DNA from: Nocardioides deserti
GTDB taxonomy: Bacteria; Actinomycetota; Actinomycetes; Propionibacteriales; Nocardioidaceae
Length of the DNA: 64,000 nt
Assembly: GCF_014266025.1 (NCBI RefSeq)
Contig: NZ_JACMYC010000003.1
Span: 186,001-250,000 of the forward strand
Reading direction: 5' to 3'
Below the pieces are notes generated by a model, which did not search any database, was not told the origin of the DNA, and saw nothing but the letters and a program-made list of their open reading frames with translations. The translations under genes were made by a program, and so were the position numbers. How positions within the stretch are numbered: position 1 is the stretch's first letter; each line of letters begins with the position of its first letter. Positions 17,714-27,757 of this stretch are shown piece by piece.

Positions 17714-19783
17714 TCAGCCTCGGGTCTTCTTGCCGGGGCCGGACTTCACGTCGGACGGGTTGTAGCCGCCCTTGACCTCACGGCCGTCGCTGATGCCGCC
17801 CCGGTCGGTGTCCCAGTGGGCGGGGTCCGAGGGCACCTTGCCGAACTTCTTGGTGCGGCTGCCGGTGACCTCCACCCGGTCGTTGAGGCCGTCGCGGTCG
17901 GTGTCCTTGACGAGCGGGTTCGAGACGAGCCGCTTGAGCTTGAAGCTCTTGCCGCCCTTGGCGCGGACCTTCAGGTTGACCTTCTTGCCCTTCACCTCGG
18001 CGCCGTCGCGCAGCCCGTCGTTGTCGGTGTCGGCGTCGTTCGGGTTGGTGCGGACCCGGCCGATCGCCTTCGGCTTGCCCTTCGCGGAGACGACCTTCTT
18101 GCCGATCCGGACACCGCGGATCTCGGCGCCGTCCTTGATGCCGTCACCGTCGGTGTCGGCCCGGGTCGGGTCGGTGGGGCGGTTGCCGTACTTGGTGTTC
18201 GCGGTGCCGTTCACCTCGGCGCCGTCACGGATGCCGTCACCGTCGGTGTCGGGGTTCCGCGGGTCGGTGCCCAGCGCTCGCTCGCGGACGTCGCTGAGCC
18301 CGTCGCCGTCGCTGTCACCGAGGCCGGGGACCGGCGGCCCGGAGGTGCCCGGGTCGGTCGGGTCGAGCGGGTCGGTGCCGTTGGCGACCTCGGTGCCGTC
18401 GGAGAACGAGTCGCCGTCGGTGTCGGCGTTGTTCGGGTCGGTGCCGCGGGTGATCTCGGCGCCGTCTTTCAGGCCGTCGCCGTCGGTGTCCGCCTTGGTC
18501 GGGTCGGTCGGCTCCTTGCCGTACGCCGTGTTGGTCTCACCGGAGACCTCCGCGCCGTCCTTGACCCCGTCGCCGTCGGTGTCGGGCTTGAGCGGGTCGG
18601 TCTTGTGCTGGTTGACCTCGGCGCCGTCCTTGAGCCCGTCGCCGTCGGTGTCGGCCTTCGTCGGGTCGGTGCCGAGCTGCTTCTCCTGGCCGTCGGTGAG
18701 GCCGTCCTCGTCGGCGTCGCCGCCGTCGCACACGACCCCGCCGGTCGCGGCCTTGGCGGAGACCGACATCGGCAGCAGGTCGACCTCGGCGACGGTCAGC
18801 GGACCGAGCGCCACCTTCAGGTGCAGGGTGCTCGCCTCGGCGGAGGCGGTGCGGCCGTCGGCGCTCTGGACGACGTTCTCGGTGCCCGGTGCCGACAGCT
18901 CGAGGGTCAGCAGCGGGTTCGCCGGGAGCGCGAACTTCGGGATCTCGCCCGAGTCGGGGATCGGCACCTCCGCGCCGCCGGGGCCGGTGATCGCGAGGAC
19001 CGCGGGGTCGTAGGTGACCTTGGCGCCGCCCGGGGTGCCGTCGGCGCGGGCCGTCAGGGTCGGCGGCGCGATGATCTTGACGCCGACGTTGCCGGCGAAG
19101 AGCGAGAGGTCGGCGACCGTGCCCGACGCCTGGGAGACGACGGCGCCCCGGCCGGTGTTGCCGACGGGGTCGACCCGGACGGCGTGCTGCACACCGGCGG
19201 TGCCCGGCAGGGAGACCAGCGGGAAGTCGCCGATGCCCGGCAGCGAGAGCGGGAGGACCGTCGCGCCGGCGAGCGTCGCGTCGGCCTCGGTCAGCGCGCC
19301 GCCGGCGGGGAGGCACTGGTTGTCCCCGGCCCAGCGCGCGAGCGCGGTGGCGGTGGAGACGTCGAGGTCGAGGAGGGCCGGGATGTCGATCGGCAGCGAG
19401 GTGTCGCTCACGGCCGTGTTGTTCGCGGGCGCGCCGGTGGTGGACGCCTGCTGCTGGACGGCGGCGAGCCCCGGGATGCTGAAGCCGAGGAGTCCCTCGC
19501 CGCCGAGGCCGGCGGCCGTGGCGGTCGCGCGGGGCGCCTTGCTCGAGTCGACCGTCGTGGAGACGTCACCGATGTCGAGGTCCGCGACGCTCGGGATCGG
19601 CAGCAGCGGCACCGCGACGGCGTCCACGCTCAGGACGTTGGCGGAGCCGGTGGCCGAGAACGGCGACGGCTCCGCGGCCGCGGCGGCGCCACCGCTCGTG
19701 ACGGCGAGGCCGGCCGCGGCGGTCGAGACCGCCAGGGAGAGGACAGCGGCCGTTGCGGGGCCGCGAGAGGGACGAATGCGCAT
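17714..19783 (-). CDS. Secreted protein with eleven thrombospondin type 3-like calcium motifs
   Basis: A 689-residue secreted protein. ATG 19783 follows GAGGAAG; a classic signal peptide ends near GGAAAAAE. Residues about 40-350 form an unrecognised region rich in [20 protein letters not shown] stretches, probably beta-structured (actinobacterial choice-of-anchor-like). From about 365 to the end come eleven copies of a [17 protein letters not shown] motif, each spaced by TDPxxx linkers, matching calcium-binding thrombospondin type 3 repeats. The last two copies are degenerate (DTDRDG, DTDRGG). It ends right after the repeats with a Lys-rich tail and no LPXTG or membrane anchor. Calcium-dependent stiff surface or extracellular protein is the likely role. 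Confidence 0.82.
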   Translation of the reverse strand: MRIRPSRGPATAAVLSLAVSTAAAGLAVTSGGAAAAAEPSPFSATGSANVLSVDAVAVPLLPIPSVADLDIGDVSTTVDSSKAPRATATAAGLGGEGLLGFSIPGLAAVQQQASTTGAPANNTAVSDTSLPIDIPALLDLDVSTATALARWAGDNQCLPAGGALTEADATLAGATVLPLSLPGIGDFPLVSLPGTAGVQHAVRVDPVGNTGRGAVVSQASGTVADLSLFAGNVGVKIIAPPTLTARADGTPGGAKVTYDPAVLAITGPGGAEVPIPDSGEIPKFALPANPLLTLELSAPGTENVVQSADGRTASAEASTLHLKVALGPLTVAEVDLLPMSVSAKAATGGVVCDGGDADEDGLTDGQEKQLGTDPTKADTDGDGLKDGAEVNQHKTDPLKPDTDGDGVKDGAEVSGETNTAYGKEPTDPTKADTDGDGLKDGAEITRGTDPNNADTDGDSFSDGTEVANGTDPLDPTDPGTSGPPVPGLGDSDGDGLSDVRERALGTDPRNPDTDGDGIRDGAEVNGTANTKYGNRPTDPTRADTDGDGIKDGAEIRGVRIGKKVVSAKGKPKAIGRVRTNPNDADTDNDGLRDGAEVKGKKVNLKVRAKGGKSFKLKRLVSNPLVKDTDRDGLNDRVEVTGSRTKKFGKVPSDPAHWDTDRGGISDGREVKGGYNPSDVKSGPGKKTRG

Positions 19784-19918
19784 GACTTCCTCGAGATCGC
19801 TTGTGGGGGAACCGCCGCTCTGGTGTGGGTGACCAGGATCGGACGGCGGCGCCGACACGCTAAGACCTCGTCTGAAACATAAAGTGGGCTAGACCACACG
19901 CCGGTGCAGGAGCGCCCG
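19784..19918 (-). promoter_or_regulatory. Promoter region of the calcium-motif protein
   Basis: This 135-bp gap is the AT-richer stretch between the RodZ-like stop and the calcium-motif gene. On the minus strand it carries CCACTTTATGTTTCAGACG followed by AGGTCTTAGC, the only AT-rich run nearby, so the promoter is probably here. No repeat or operator was recognised. Confidence 0.3.
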
Positions 19919-21856
19919 TCAGTCGGCCGGGGCGATGAACGTCCCGGTGGCCGGCTGACCGGTCTCGCCGACCGCCTCCGGCTCGTTGCCGGCGACGCCG
20001 ACCTCGAGGGAGCCGTCGGAGGACTGCACCCGCACCGGCGGCGCGACCCGCAGCTCCTTGGACTCGCCGAAGGCGAGGTCGCCGGAGAAGACGATCTCGT
20101 TCGAGCCGTCCCGCACCACGACGTTCGTGCCGCCGCCCGCAGCGGTCAGCAGCACCGCGACCGGCTTGCCGACCTGGGTGCCTCCGTTGTCGATCCCGCG
20201 CGAACCGTTGAGCACGAGCGCGTCGCCGTTGAGGTCGACCGGGCTCTCCATCACCAGCCGGGCGACCGACCACGCGAGGACGAGCGCCATGACGGCCGCG
20301 ACGAGCACCGACCAGTTCGGGCCGCCGCGGGTGCCGCGGATCGACCCGCCGGTGCCGGTGGCGAGCTCGGCCTCGAAGACCCGGCGGGGGTCGATCGGGG
20401 CGTCGGCGTACCGCTCGTCGTACGACGCCAGCAGCGGCGCCACGTCGGTGCCCAGCACGCGGGCGAGCGTGCGCAGGTGGCCACGGGCGTAGAAGTCGCC
20501 GCCGCACGGGGCGAAGTCGTCGACCTCGATCGACTCGATCACGTGCGGGCGGATCCGGGTGCGGTCGGCGAGCTGGTCGACGGTGAGGCCGATCCGCTCC
20601 CGGGCCGCGGCCAGCTGCGGGCCGATCACCGGGTCGACGGCCGGCTGCGCCGGCGCCTCGATCGCGAACCCGTCGATGACGACCGGGGTCCGCGGCGCGT
20701 CCGTGCGGGCGCCCCAGATCTGGGTGTCCTCGACCAGGTCGACGCTGCCCGGTCGGCGCAGCTCGCGCGCCTCCGGCAGGGTGCTCGACAACGGCGTGAC
20801 GCCGTCGCCGAGGTCGAGCGCGTTCGAGCCCTGGACCGCGTCGAGCGCCAGGCCGTCGCGGACGGTCTCTGCACGCACCGCCGTCACCGGCGGCCGCAAC
20901 GGGTCGGGCGTGGGGCTGGCCGTCGTGGGCTCAGTGGCCGTGGGGCTGCCTGTCGGCAGGTCGAGCGCGTACGGCACCACCGGCACCGGCTCGCCAGGCG
21001 GGCCGACCTGCTCGCCGCCGTCGCCACGGCGGGCCAGCCGGGCCGCGAGCGCACCGATGCCGCGGGCGATCGTCGGTCGCGGGTCGTGCAGGCGCGGACC
21101 GGGTCGCTCGTCGGCGTGCTCGTCCTCGACGGCCGGGTCCTCGACGGCCGGGTGCTCGTCGGCCGGTTCGAGCACCTCGTCCCCGACGGCCACCTCCAGG
21201 ACCTCGTCCTCGGCCGCGTCATCGGCGTCCTCGTCGACCGGCAGCGTGGGGTCGAGCTCGACCACCTCGGTGCGGCCGTCGGCGAGGCTGAGCAGCACCG
21301 AGGTCAGGTCGGGGTCCGCGCTGGCGACGCGCGTCGACATCGAGAGCGGCACCGACAGCACCTGCTCCTCGCCGCCGGGACCGGTGGTGACCACGTCGAC
21401 CCGCCCGTCCCGCAGCAGCCCGCGGCGCGGCAGGTGCTCGATCGAGAGCAGCGAGTCCCAGGTCATCCCCTGCCAGGCCCGTCCCTCGCGGATCCGCACG
21501 CCGTGGCCGTCGGCCACCAGCAGCGGTCCGCGCGAGTCGAGCAGCCCGAGCAGGTGGACCGCCGCCAGGCCGCCCATCACCACGAACAGCACCCAGTCCA
21601 GCCAGGCGCCCGAGCCGGTCGCGCGGGCCAGGTAGGCGATGGCGACGGCGGAGGCGAGACCGCCGACGGCCGCGGACAGCGCCGCGTTGCGCCGCACGAC
21701 CAGGCCGTCGTCGGGGACCGTCGCCGATCCGTCGTCGTACCCGTCGTACGTCTCCCCGTACGTCTCCCCGTAGGTGTCGTCGTGCCCGTCGGGCGCGGAG
21801 CCCTGGTCGTCGTGGTGGTGGAGCCGTGCTGACTGCTCCTGGGCCGATCCGTTCAC
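19919..21856 (-). CDS. RodZ-like membrane protein with helix-turn-helix (HTH_25/DUF4115 type)
   Basis: A 645-residue protein translated from GTG 21856, which overlaps the ftsK stop (GTGA). After an acidic Tyr-rich N-terminus there are two helices (about 57-105) and a PH-like segment ([17 protein letters not shown]...), then a long acidic low-complexity region (about 195-330). A cytoplasmic helix-turn-helix follows at about 412-485 ([31 protein letters not shown]), then one helix ([20 protein letters not shown]) and an outside beta domain ending FIAPAD. The last three parts are the RodZ/DUF4115 plan. RodZ links MreB to the wall; in actinomycetes without lateral MreB the role is less clear. The N-terminal membrane half is extra. 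Confidence 0.82.
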   Translation of the reverse strand: MNGSAQEQSARLHHHDDQGSAPDGHDDTYGETYGETYDGYDDGSATVPDDGLVVRRNAALSAAVGGLASAVAIAYLARATGSGAWLDWVLFVVMGGLAAVHLLGLLDSRGPLLVADGHGVRIREGRAWQGMTWDSLLSIEHLPRRGLLRDGRVDVVTTGPGGEEQVLSVPLSMSTRVASADPDLTSVLLSLADGRTEVVELDPTLPVDEDADDAAEDEVLEVAVGDEVLEPADEHPAVEDPAVEDEHADERPGPRLHDPRPTIARGIGALAARLARRGDGGEQVGPPGEPVPVVPYALDLPTGSPTATEPTTASPTPDPLRPPVTAVRAETVRDGLALDAVQGSNALDLGDGVTPLSSTLPEARELRRPGSVDLVEDTQIWGARTDAPRTPVVIDGFAIEAPAQPAVDPVIGPQLAAARERIGLTVDQLADRTRIRPHVIESIEVDDFAPCGGDFYARGHLRTLARVLGTDVAPLLASYDERYADAPIDPRRVFEAELATGTGGSIRGTRGGPNWSVLVAAVMALVLAWSVARLVMESPVDLNGDALVLNGSRGIDNGGTQVGKPVAVLLTAAGGGTNVVVRDGSNEIVFSGDLAFGESKELRVAPPVRVQSSDGSLEVGVAGNEPEAVGETGQPATGTFIAPAD

Positions 21857-24540
21857 ATCTCCCCCTGCAGGGTCGCGATGACGCCGTCGATCTCGTCGGG
21901 CTTCACGAGCACGTCACGGGCCTTGGAGCCCTCGCTCGGACCCACCACCCCACGGCTCTCGAGGATGTCCATGAGCCGGCCCGCCTTGGCGAACCCGACC
22001 CGGAGCTTGCGCTGCAGCATCGAGGTGGACCCGAACTGCGTGGAGACGACGAGCTCGATGGCCTGGATGACCAGGTCCATGTCGTCGCCGATGTCGTCGT
22101 CGAGCTCGCGCTTGGCCGCGGCGGGGGCGGTGACGTCCTCGCGGTACGTCGGCTCCAGCTGCGTCTTGCAGTGCTTGACCACCTGCGCGATCTCGGCCTC
22201 GGTGACCCACGAGCCCTGCACGCGGACCGGCTTGGAGGCGCCCATCGGCAGGAACAGGCCGTCACCCTGGCCGACCAGCTTCTCCGCGCCCGGCTGGTCG
22301 AGGATGACCCGGCTGTCGGCGAGCGAGGAGGTCGCGAACGCCAGCCGCGAGGGCACGTTGGCCTTGATCAGGCCGGTGACCACGTCGACCGACGGGCGCT
22401 GGGTGGCCAGCACCAGGTGGATGCCGGCGGCACGCGCCAGCTGGGTGATCCGGACGACCGCGTCCTCCACGTCGCGCGGGGCGACCATCATCAGGTCGGC
22501 GAGCTCGTCGACGATGACCAGGAGGTAGGGGTACGGCGTGAGCTCGCGCTCGCTGCCCGGCGGCACCTCGACCTTGCCAGCGCGGACCGCCTTGTTGAAG
22601 TCGTCGATGTGGCGGAACCCGAAGTTGGCCAGGTCGTCGTAGCGCATGTCCATCTCGCGCACGACCCAGGCCAGCGCCTCGGCGGCCTTCTTGGGATTGG
22701 TGATGATCGGGGTGATCAGGTGCGGGACGCCCTCGTAGGCGTTCAGCTCCACCCGCTTGGGGTCGACCATGATCATCCGGACCTCGTCGGGCGTGGCCCG
22801 CATGAGGATCGAGGTGATCATCGAGTTGATGAAGCTCGACTTGCCCGAGCCGGTGGCGCCGGCGACGAGCAGGTGCGGCATCTTCGCGAGGTTCGCGACC
22901 ACGAAGCCGCCCTCGACGTCCTTGCCGAGCCCGGCCACCATCGGGTGGTGGTCGCCGCGGGCGGCGCCGGAGCGGAGCACGTCGCCGAGGGAGACGATCT
23001 CCTTGTCGACGTTCGGGATCTCGATGCCGATCGCGGACTTGCCGGGGATCGGGCTGAGGATGCGGACGTCGGCGGAGGCGACGGCGTAGGCGATGTTCTT
23101 CGACAGCGCCGTGACCTTCTCGACCTTGACCGCGGGGCCGAGCTCGACCTCGTAGCGGGTGACCGTCGGGCCGCGGGTGTAGCCCGTGACCTGGGCGTCG
23201 ATCCCGAACTCCTCCATCACCTGGGTGAGCCGGTCGACGACCGCGTCGCTGGCCTTGGAGCGGGCCTTGTGCACCGAGCCGGGCTTGAGCACCTCGTTGC
23301 CCGGCAGCGAGTAGACGACGTCGCCGGAGATCGCGAGCTGCTCGGCGCGCTCGGGCAGCGGGGTGTGCGGGGGCGGCTCGATGCCGCCCGTGCCCGCGTC
23401 GGTGACCGCCTCGGTGAGCACGGTCGCATCGGGGTCGAGACCGGGGTCGAAGCCGGGGCCCGCGTCCGGCGTGGCGACCTCGTCGGCGTACGGGTCGAAG
23501 ACCTCCAGGCCGGCGTCGGGCTCGACCGGCTCGACAGCCGCGGCCTTCCGGCCGCGGCGCTTCCTGACCTCGCGGTCCTCCAGGACCGGGGTGTCGTACG
23601 CCGGGTCGCCCATGTCGGGGTCGATCTCGTCCTCGAGGTCGCGGCGGCCGCGACGCGAGGCGGGCTCGTCGGGGTCGAGCGGCTCGCGGCCCAGGAGCCG
23701 GTCGCGCAGCTCGGCGAGCCGCTCCGGCACGAGGTAGACCGGCGTCGCGGTGATGACCAGGACGCCGAAGGCCGCCACGAGCAGGAGCAGCGGGACGACG
23801 ACGTACGCCGTGCGCAGCAGGTCGAGCAGGAGCGAGGAGACGACGAAGCCGACCGCTCCCCCGGCGCCCTGCAGGTCACTGGCGTCGCCGGCGACCGGCT
23901 GCGGGTTGCCGTTGGCGATGTGGACGATGCCGAGCACGCCGAAGGCGAGCGCGGTCCAGCCGATCACCTGGCGGCCGGCCGGCCCGTTGCGCACCGGGTC
24001 GCGCATGGTCCGGACCCCGGCGTACGCCACGGCCATCGGGACGAACCAGCCGACCTTGCCGACGGTGCCGGAGACCGCGGTGCGGGCGACCTCCATGGCG
24101 CCGCCCGGCACCTGGAACCACACGGCCGCCGCCACGACGAGCGAGAGCCCGAGCAGCAGCAGGCCGACGCCGTCGCGCCGGTGGGCGGGGTCGATGTCCC
24201 GCGCGCCGTGGCCGATGCCACGGGCGACGGCACCGACGCCGTGCGCGATGCCGAGCCAGACGGCGACGACCCCGCGGGCGAGCGCCTGGAAGGAGCGGGC
24301 GACCGGTCCGGTGCCGCTGCGCACCGCCCGGGGAGCAGGACGAGCCGGGCGAGCCGCGCCGCGGGCGGGCTTGCGGGCCGCGGGGCGCTTCTTGCTCGCG
24401 CTCGCGGCTGGTCGTCGGGTGGGCGTACTCCGGGATCGGGTGCTCGAGCTCCCACGGCCGCTGCTGGTGCTGCTGGGTGACTTGGACGTGGACGTGCTCG
24501 TGCTCCGCGACCCCGGCGGGGAAGACGTACGGGTCGCCAT
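21853..24540 (-). CDS. ftsK: DNA translocase FtsK/SpoIIIE
   Basis: Septal DNA pump of 895 residues that clears chromosome termini from the closing division septum. ATG 24540 is taken as start; an in-frame TTG at 24549 is possible. A basic Ser/Thr-rich tail (1-75) leads to four helices (about 125-290), an acidic linker (about 300-410), then the motor: FtsK alpha, Walker [16 protein letters not shown] near 560, Walker [14 protein letters not shown] near 680, and a C-terminal gamma winged helix ([24 protein letters not shown]) that reads KOPS-type sites. All motor residues are intact. Its stop is coupled to the RodZ-like gene. Confidence 0.97.
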   Translation of the reverse strand: MATRTSSPPGSRSTSTSTSKSPSSTSSGRGSSSTRSRSTPTRRPAASASKKRPAARKPARGAARPARPAPRAVRSGTGPVARSFQALARGVVAVWLGIAHGVGAVARGIGHGARDIDPAHRRDGVGLLLLGLSLVVAAAVWFQVPGGAMEVARTAVSGTVGKVGWFVPMAVAYAGVRTMRDPVRNGPAGRQVIGWTALAFGVLGIVHIANGNPQPVAGDASDLQGAGGAVGFVVSSLLLDLLRTAYVVVPLLLLVAAFGVLVITATPVYLVPERLAELRDRLLGREPLDPDEPASRRGRRDLEDEIDPDMGDPAYDTPVLEDREVRKRRGRKAAAVEPVEPDAGLEVFDPYADEVATPDAGPGFDPGLDPDATVLTEAVTDAGTGGIEPPPHTPLPERAEQLAISGDVVYSLPGNEVLKPGSVHKARSKASDAVVDRLTQVMEEFGIDAQVTGYTRGPTVTRYEVELGPAVKVEKVTALSKNIAYAVASADVRILSPIPGKSAIGIEIPNVDKEIVSLGDVLRSGAARGDHHPMVAGLGKDVEGGFVVANLAKMPHLLVAGATGSGKSSFINSMITSILMRATPDEVRMIMVDPKRVELNAYEGVPHLITPIITNPKKAAEALAWVVREMDMRYDDLANFGFRHIDDFNKAVRAGKVEVPPGSERELTPYPYLLVIVDELADLMMVAPRDVEDAVVRITQLARAAGIHLVLATQRPSVDVVTGLIKANVPSRLAFATSSLADSRVILDQPGAEKLVGQGDGLFLPMGASKPVRVQGSWVTEAEIAQVVKHCKTQLEPTYREDVTAPAAAKRELDDDIGDDMDLVIQAIELVVSTQFGSTSMLQRKLRVGFAKAGRLMDILESRGVVGPSEGSKARDVLVKPDEIDGVIATLQGEM

Positions 24541-24772
24541 GGTGGTCAACCTACTTCGGCGTCACACCAGTCACAGGGACCACACGAGTGCGTGTCGTGC
24601 GGCCGGATCCGGCAGGCACTCGCGGGGGTGCCTGCGGTGCACGCCTTGCGGCGCGAGCACGGATCGGCAGCGAATTGTCCCGCGCCTCTGGACCTGCAGG
24701 CAGAGCCGTCCTTAGGGTGCCCGGGTCGGCCCGGAGACCGGCCGGCCTCACCCAACTCGGAGGGTTACCTAC
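24541..24772. promoter_or_regulatory. Divergent ftsK/metalloprotease intergenic region
   Basis: A 232-bp spacer carrying promoters for ftsK and for the secreted protease. It contains one clear hairpin, GCAGGCAC (24611-24618) with GTGCCTGC (24627-24634) around an eight-base loop, about 140 bases before the protease start. No recognised operator. Confidence 0.35.
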
Positions 24773-27658
24773 GTGAAGATCCTGAAGACGGGGCTGAGCC
24801 TCGTTGTGCTGGGGGCCGGCATCGCCGCCGTTCCCACCCAGCTGGCCACCGCGGCGGAGCGACCCGCTCCCGCGGACGGCTCCTCCCTCGTGCAGCGGCT
24901 CAAGAACGACGCCGAGGGAGCGGTGCGGCTCGCCACCGAGCCCGCCACCGGGAAGATCGGCTTCGCGCGCGCATCGCGCGGCGGCGACCTGCTGCCCGAC
25001 GTCCGCGCCACCGGGCGCGCCGGCGCCGTCGAGAAGTCCACCACCTTCCTCGACCGCCACGCCCGCGCGTTCGGCACGACCGCCGACCACCTGCGCGAGG
25101 TCTCCACCCATGAGACCGCCCGCGGCTGGGCCGTGCGGTTCGACCAGACCTACCGCGGCCTGCCGGTCTTCGGCGGACAGCTGGTCGCGAGCGTCGACGA
25201 CGAGGGTGACCTCACCGCGGTCAGCGGGTACGTCGCCCCCGACCTGCGGCTGGGCACCGACCCGCGCATCAGCGCCGCCGAGGCCGGCCGCCGCGCCGTC
25301 GCGCTCGTGCGGGCCGACCCGCCGGGCGAGGGCACGCGCGGCCTGGCGCGCCTGGCGGTCAGGGACAACACCCTCTCGATCTACCGGATGGGCTCGGTCA
25401 AGGGCGAGACCGGACCGGCCCGCCTGGTCCACGTCGTCGAGGTCGGCAACGGCACGACCGTGCGCGAGATGGTCTTCGTCGACGCCCTCACCGGCAAGTC
25501 GCTCAACCGCTACTCGATGATCCACCACGCCCTCGACCGCGAGCTGCGCGAGGCGAAGCTCGAGAACGACGGCGGGACCCCGGACGACCCGAGCGACGAC
25601 GAGATCTCCTACACGACCGTCTACCGCGAGGGCGACCCGCTGCCCGGCTCGCTCGACGAGGACCAGCTCAACGAGGTCCACGGCACCGGCGAGGCGTACT
25701 GGTTCTTCCGCAACGCCTTCGGCCGCGACTCCTTCGACGGCAAGGGCGCGAAGATGATCACGGTCAACAACGACCCGACCATCTCCTGCCCCAACGCCAA
25801 CTGGAACGGCGAGACCACCAACTACTGCTCGGGCGTCAGCTCCGACGACACCGTGGCCCACGAGTGGGCCCACGCCTACACCGAGTACACCTCCGGCCTC
25901 GTCTACCAGTGGCAGTCCGGTGCGATGAACGAGGCGTTCTCCGACATCTGGGGCGAGACGGTCGACCAGCTCAACGACCGCTACAACGAGACCCCCGACA
26001 CCGTGCGCGCCGACGGCGTCTGCTCGGCGTACACCGGCGCGATCCCGGTCCTCACCATCACCGCGCCCGAGTCGATCGCCAAGGAGTGCGTCACCGGCGG
26101 CACGCTCGGCGAGCTGGACGGCCCGGTCACCGGTGAGGTGGTCGCCCCGACCGACGCCGAGGAGGAGGGCGGCACCACGACCGACGGCTGCTCGACGTAC
26201 GACGACGCGTCCGCCGTCGCGGGCAAGGTCGTCCTGGTCGACCGCGGCCTGTGCACCTTCGTCGAGAAGGCGCAGCGCGCGAAGGCGGCCGGCGCGAAGG
26301 CCGTCATCATCGGCAACCGCGAGGACGCGCCGGTCAGCTTCACCGACGCCGACAAGACCCTCCCGCCGACGGTCTCGATCGGCCTCACCGACCGTGAGGC
26401 GATCCGCACGGCCCTCGCCGACGGCGAGGTGGTCGAGGTCGAGATCGTCGACGCCGGCGGCGAGCGGTTCGACTCCTACCGCTGGCTCTCCGGCGAGAGC
26501 GACCCCGCCTTCGGCGGCGCGATCCGCGACATGTGGAACCCGACCTGCCTGGGTGACCCGGCGAAGGTCTCCGACGCGGAGTACAAGTGCTCCACCGACG
26601 ACTCCGGCGGCGTCCACAGCAACTCCGGCGTGGTCAACCACGCCTACGCCCTGCTCGTCGACGGCGGCACCTCCAACGGTGTCGACGTCGCCGGCCTCGG
26701 GCTCGACAAGGCCGCGAACATCTTCTGGCAGACCCAGGTAGCGCACCTGACGCCCACGTCGAACTTCGTGGACCTGGCCGATGGGCTCGAGGCCTCCTGC
26801 GCCGAGCTTGTCGGCAAGGAGATCAACCGGGTCACCGTCCAGCCCGACACCACCGAGCCCGCGACCGCGATCGCGGCCGAGGACTGCTCGTCGGTCTCCG
26901 CGATCGTGGCCGCCACCGAGCTCCGCGAGGAGCCGGCGCAGTGCAACTTCGGCCCGCTGCTGCGCAAGGGCGGCCCGGCGACCTGCGGCAAGGGCACGAC
27001 GTCGAAGGTGCTCTTCCGGGAGAACTTCGAGGACGGCCTCGCCGGCTGGAGGAAGTCCGAGCGCGTCACGTTCGACGGCGGCAAGGGCATCCCGTGGCGC
27101 GCGGGTCGCGGCATCGGCGGCAACGACAGCAAGGTCGCCTTCGACCCCAGCGACGACCGCGGCACGTGCACCTACGACGCCAACGACCGGTCGAGCGCGA
27201 ACGCGATCACCAGCCGCGCCATCCGCCTCCAGGGCGGCGGCAAGGGTCTGCGCCTGCAGTTCCGTCACTACATCGCCAGCGAGCTCGACATCGACGGCGG
27301 CAACGTGAAGGTCAAGCTCGGCAACGGGAAGTGGAAGGTCGTCAAGCCGTCGGCCTACCGGTTCAACGCCCCCAACACCGAGCTGCTGTCCACCGCCGAG
27401 GGCAACACCAACCCGATGGCCTCCGAGCCGGCCTTCTCCGGCACCGACGGCAACGTCGCCGGTGGCTCGTGGGGCCGCTCGATCGTCGACCTCAAGAAGA
27501 TCGGCGCGAAGCCGGGCATGAAGATCAAGCTCCGCTTCGAGATGGGCCGTGACGGCTGCGGCGGCCTCGAGGGCTGGGCCGTCGACGACGTCAAGATCGT
27601 CGCCTGCAAGAAGAAGGCGGGCGGCAAGGGTCGTCGCGAGATGGCCGCCATCCGCTGA
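24773..27658 (+). CDS. Secreted M4-family zinc metalloprotease with PA insert and C-terminal domain
   Basis: A 961-residue thermolysin-like exoprotease. GTG 24773 follows GGAGGG. A signal peptide (cut near ATAAE) precedes an FTP propeptide (RGLPVFGGQLVASVDDEGDL, VHVVEVGNGTT...). The catalytic zinc site is HEWAH (363-367), with the third ligand in GAMNEAFSDIWGE; the second catalytic His is in SGGVHSNSGVVNHAYALL. Between these a protease-associated domain is inserted (about 440-570, GKVVLVDRGLCTFVEKAQRAKAAGAKAVII). The C-terminal 190 residues (FRENFEDGLAGWRKS to GCGGLEGWAVDDVKIV) resemble the immune-inhibitor-A/MAM-like exported module. It lies alone between ftsK and rnj on the opposite strand. 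Confidence 0.92.
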   Translation: MKILKTGLSLVVLGAGIAAVPTQLATAAERPAPADGSSLVQRLKNDAEGAVRLATEPATGKIGFARASRGGDLLPDVRATGRAGAVEKSTTFLDRHARAFGTTADHLREVSTHETARGWAVRFDQTYRGLPVFGGQLVASVDDEGDLTAVSGYVAPDLRLGTDPRISAAEAGRRAVALVRADPPGEGTRGLARLAVRDNTLSIYRMGSVKGETGPARLVHVVEVGNGTTVREMVFVDALTGKSLNRYSMIHHALDRELREAKLENDGGTPDDPSDDEISYTTVYREGDPLPGSLDEDQLNEVHGTGEAYWFFRNAFGRDSFDGKGAKMITVNNDPTISCPNANWNGETTNYCSGVSSDDTVAHEWAHAYTEYTSGLVYQWQSGAMNEAFSDIWGETVDQLNDRYNETPDTVRADGVCSAYTGAIPVLTITAPESIAKECVTGGTLGELDGPVTGEVVAPTDAEEEGGTTTDGCSTYDDASAVAGKVVLVDRGLCTFVEKAQRAKAAGAKAVIIGNREDAPVSFTDADKTLPPTVSIGLTDREAIRTALADGEVVEVEIVDAGGERFDSYRWLSGESDPAFGGAIRDMWNPTCLGDPAKVSDAEYKCSTDDSGGVHSNSGVVNHAYALLVDGGTSNGVDVAGLGLDKAANIFWQTQVAHLTPTSNFVDLADGLEASCAELVGKEINRVTVQPDTTEPATAIAAEDCSSVSAIVAATELREEPAQCNFGPLLRKGGPATCGKGTTSKVLFRENFEDGLAGWRKSERVTFDGGKGIPWRAGRGIGGNDSKVAFDPSDDRGTCTYDANDRSSANAITSRAIRLQGGGKGLRLQFRHYIASELDIDGGNVKVKLGNGKWKVVKPSAYRFNAPNTELLSTAEGNTNPMASEPAFSGTDGNVAGGSWGRSIVDLKKIGAKPGMKIKLRFEMGRDGCGGLEGWAVDDVKIVACKKKAGGKGRREMAAIR

Positions 27659-27687
27659 TCCCTGCTGCTCGACCAGCACGACCAGCA

Positions 27688-27733
27688 CGACGAGAGGCCC
27701 CGCCCGGAGCGATCCGGGCGGGGCCTCTCGTCG
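27688..27733. terminator. Strong bidirectional hairpin terminator
   Basis: A perfect 21-bp inverted repeat with a four-base loop (GCGA): the left arm starts CGACGAGAGGCC at 27688 and the right arm ends GGCCTCTCGTCG at 27733. It separates the convergent metalloprotease and RNase J genes and should stop transcription from both sides. Confidence 0.9.
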
Positions 27734-27757
27734 TTCGCTGGTCGAGGAGCGGGGTGC

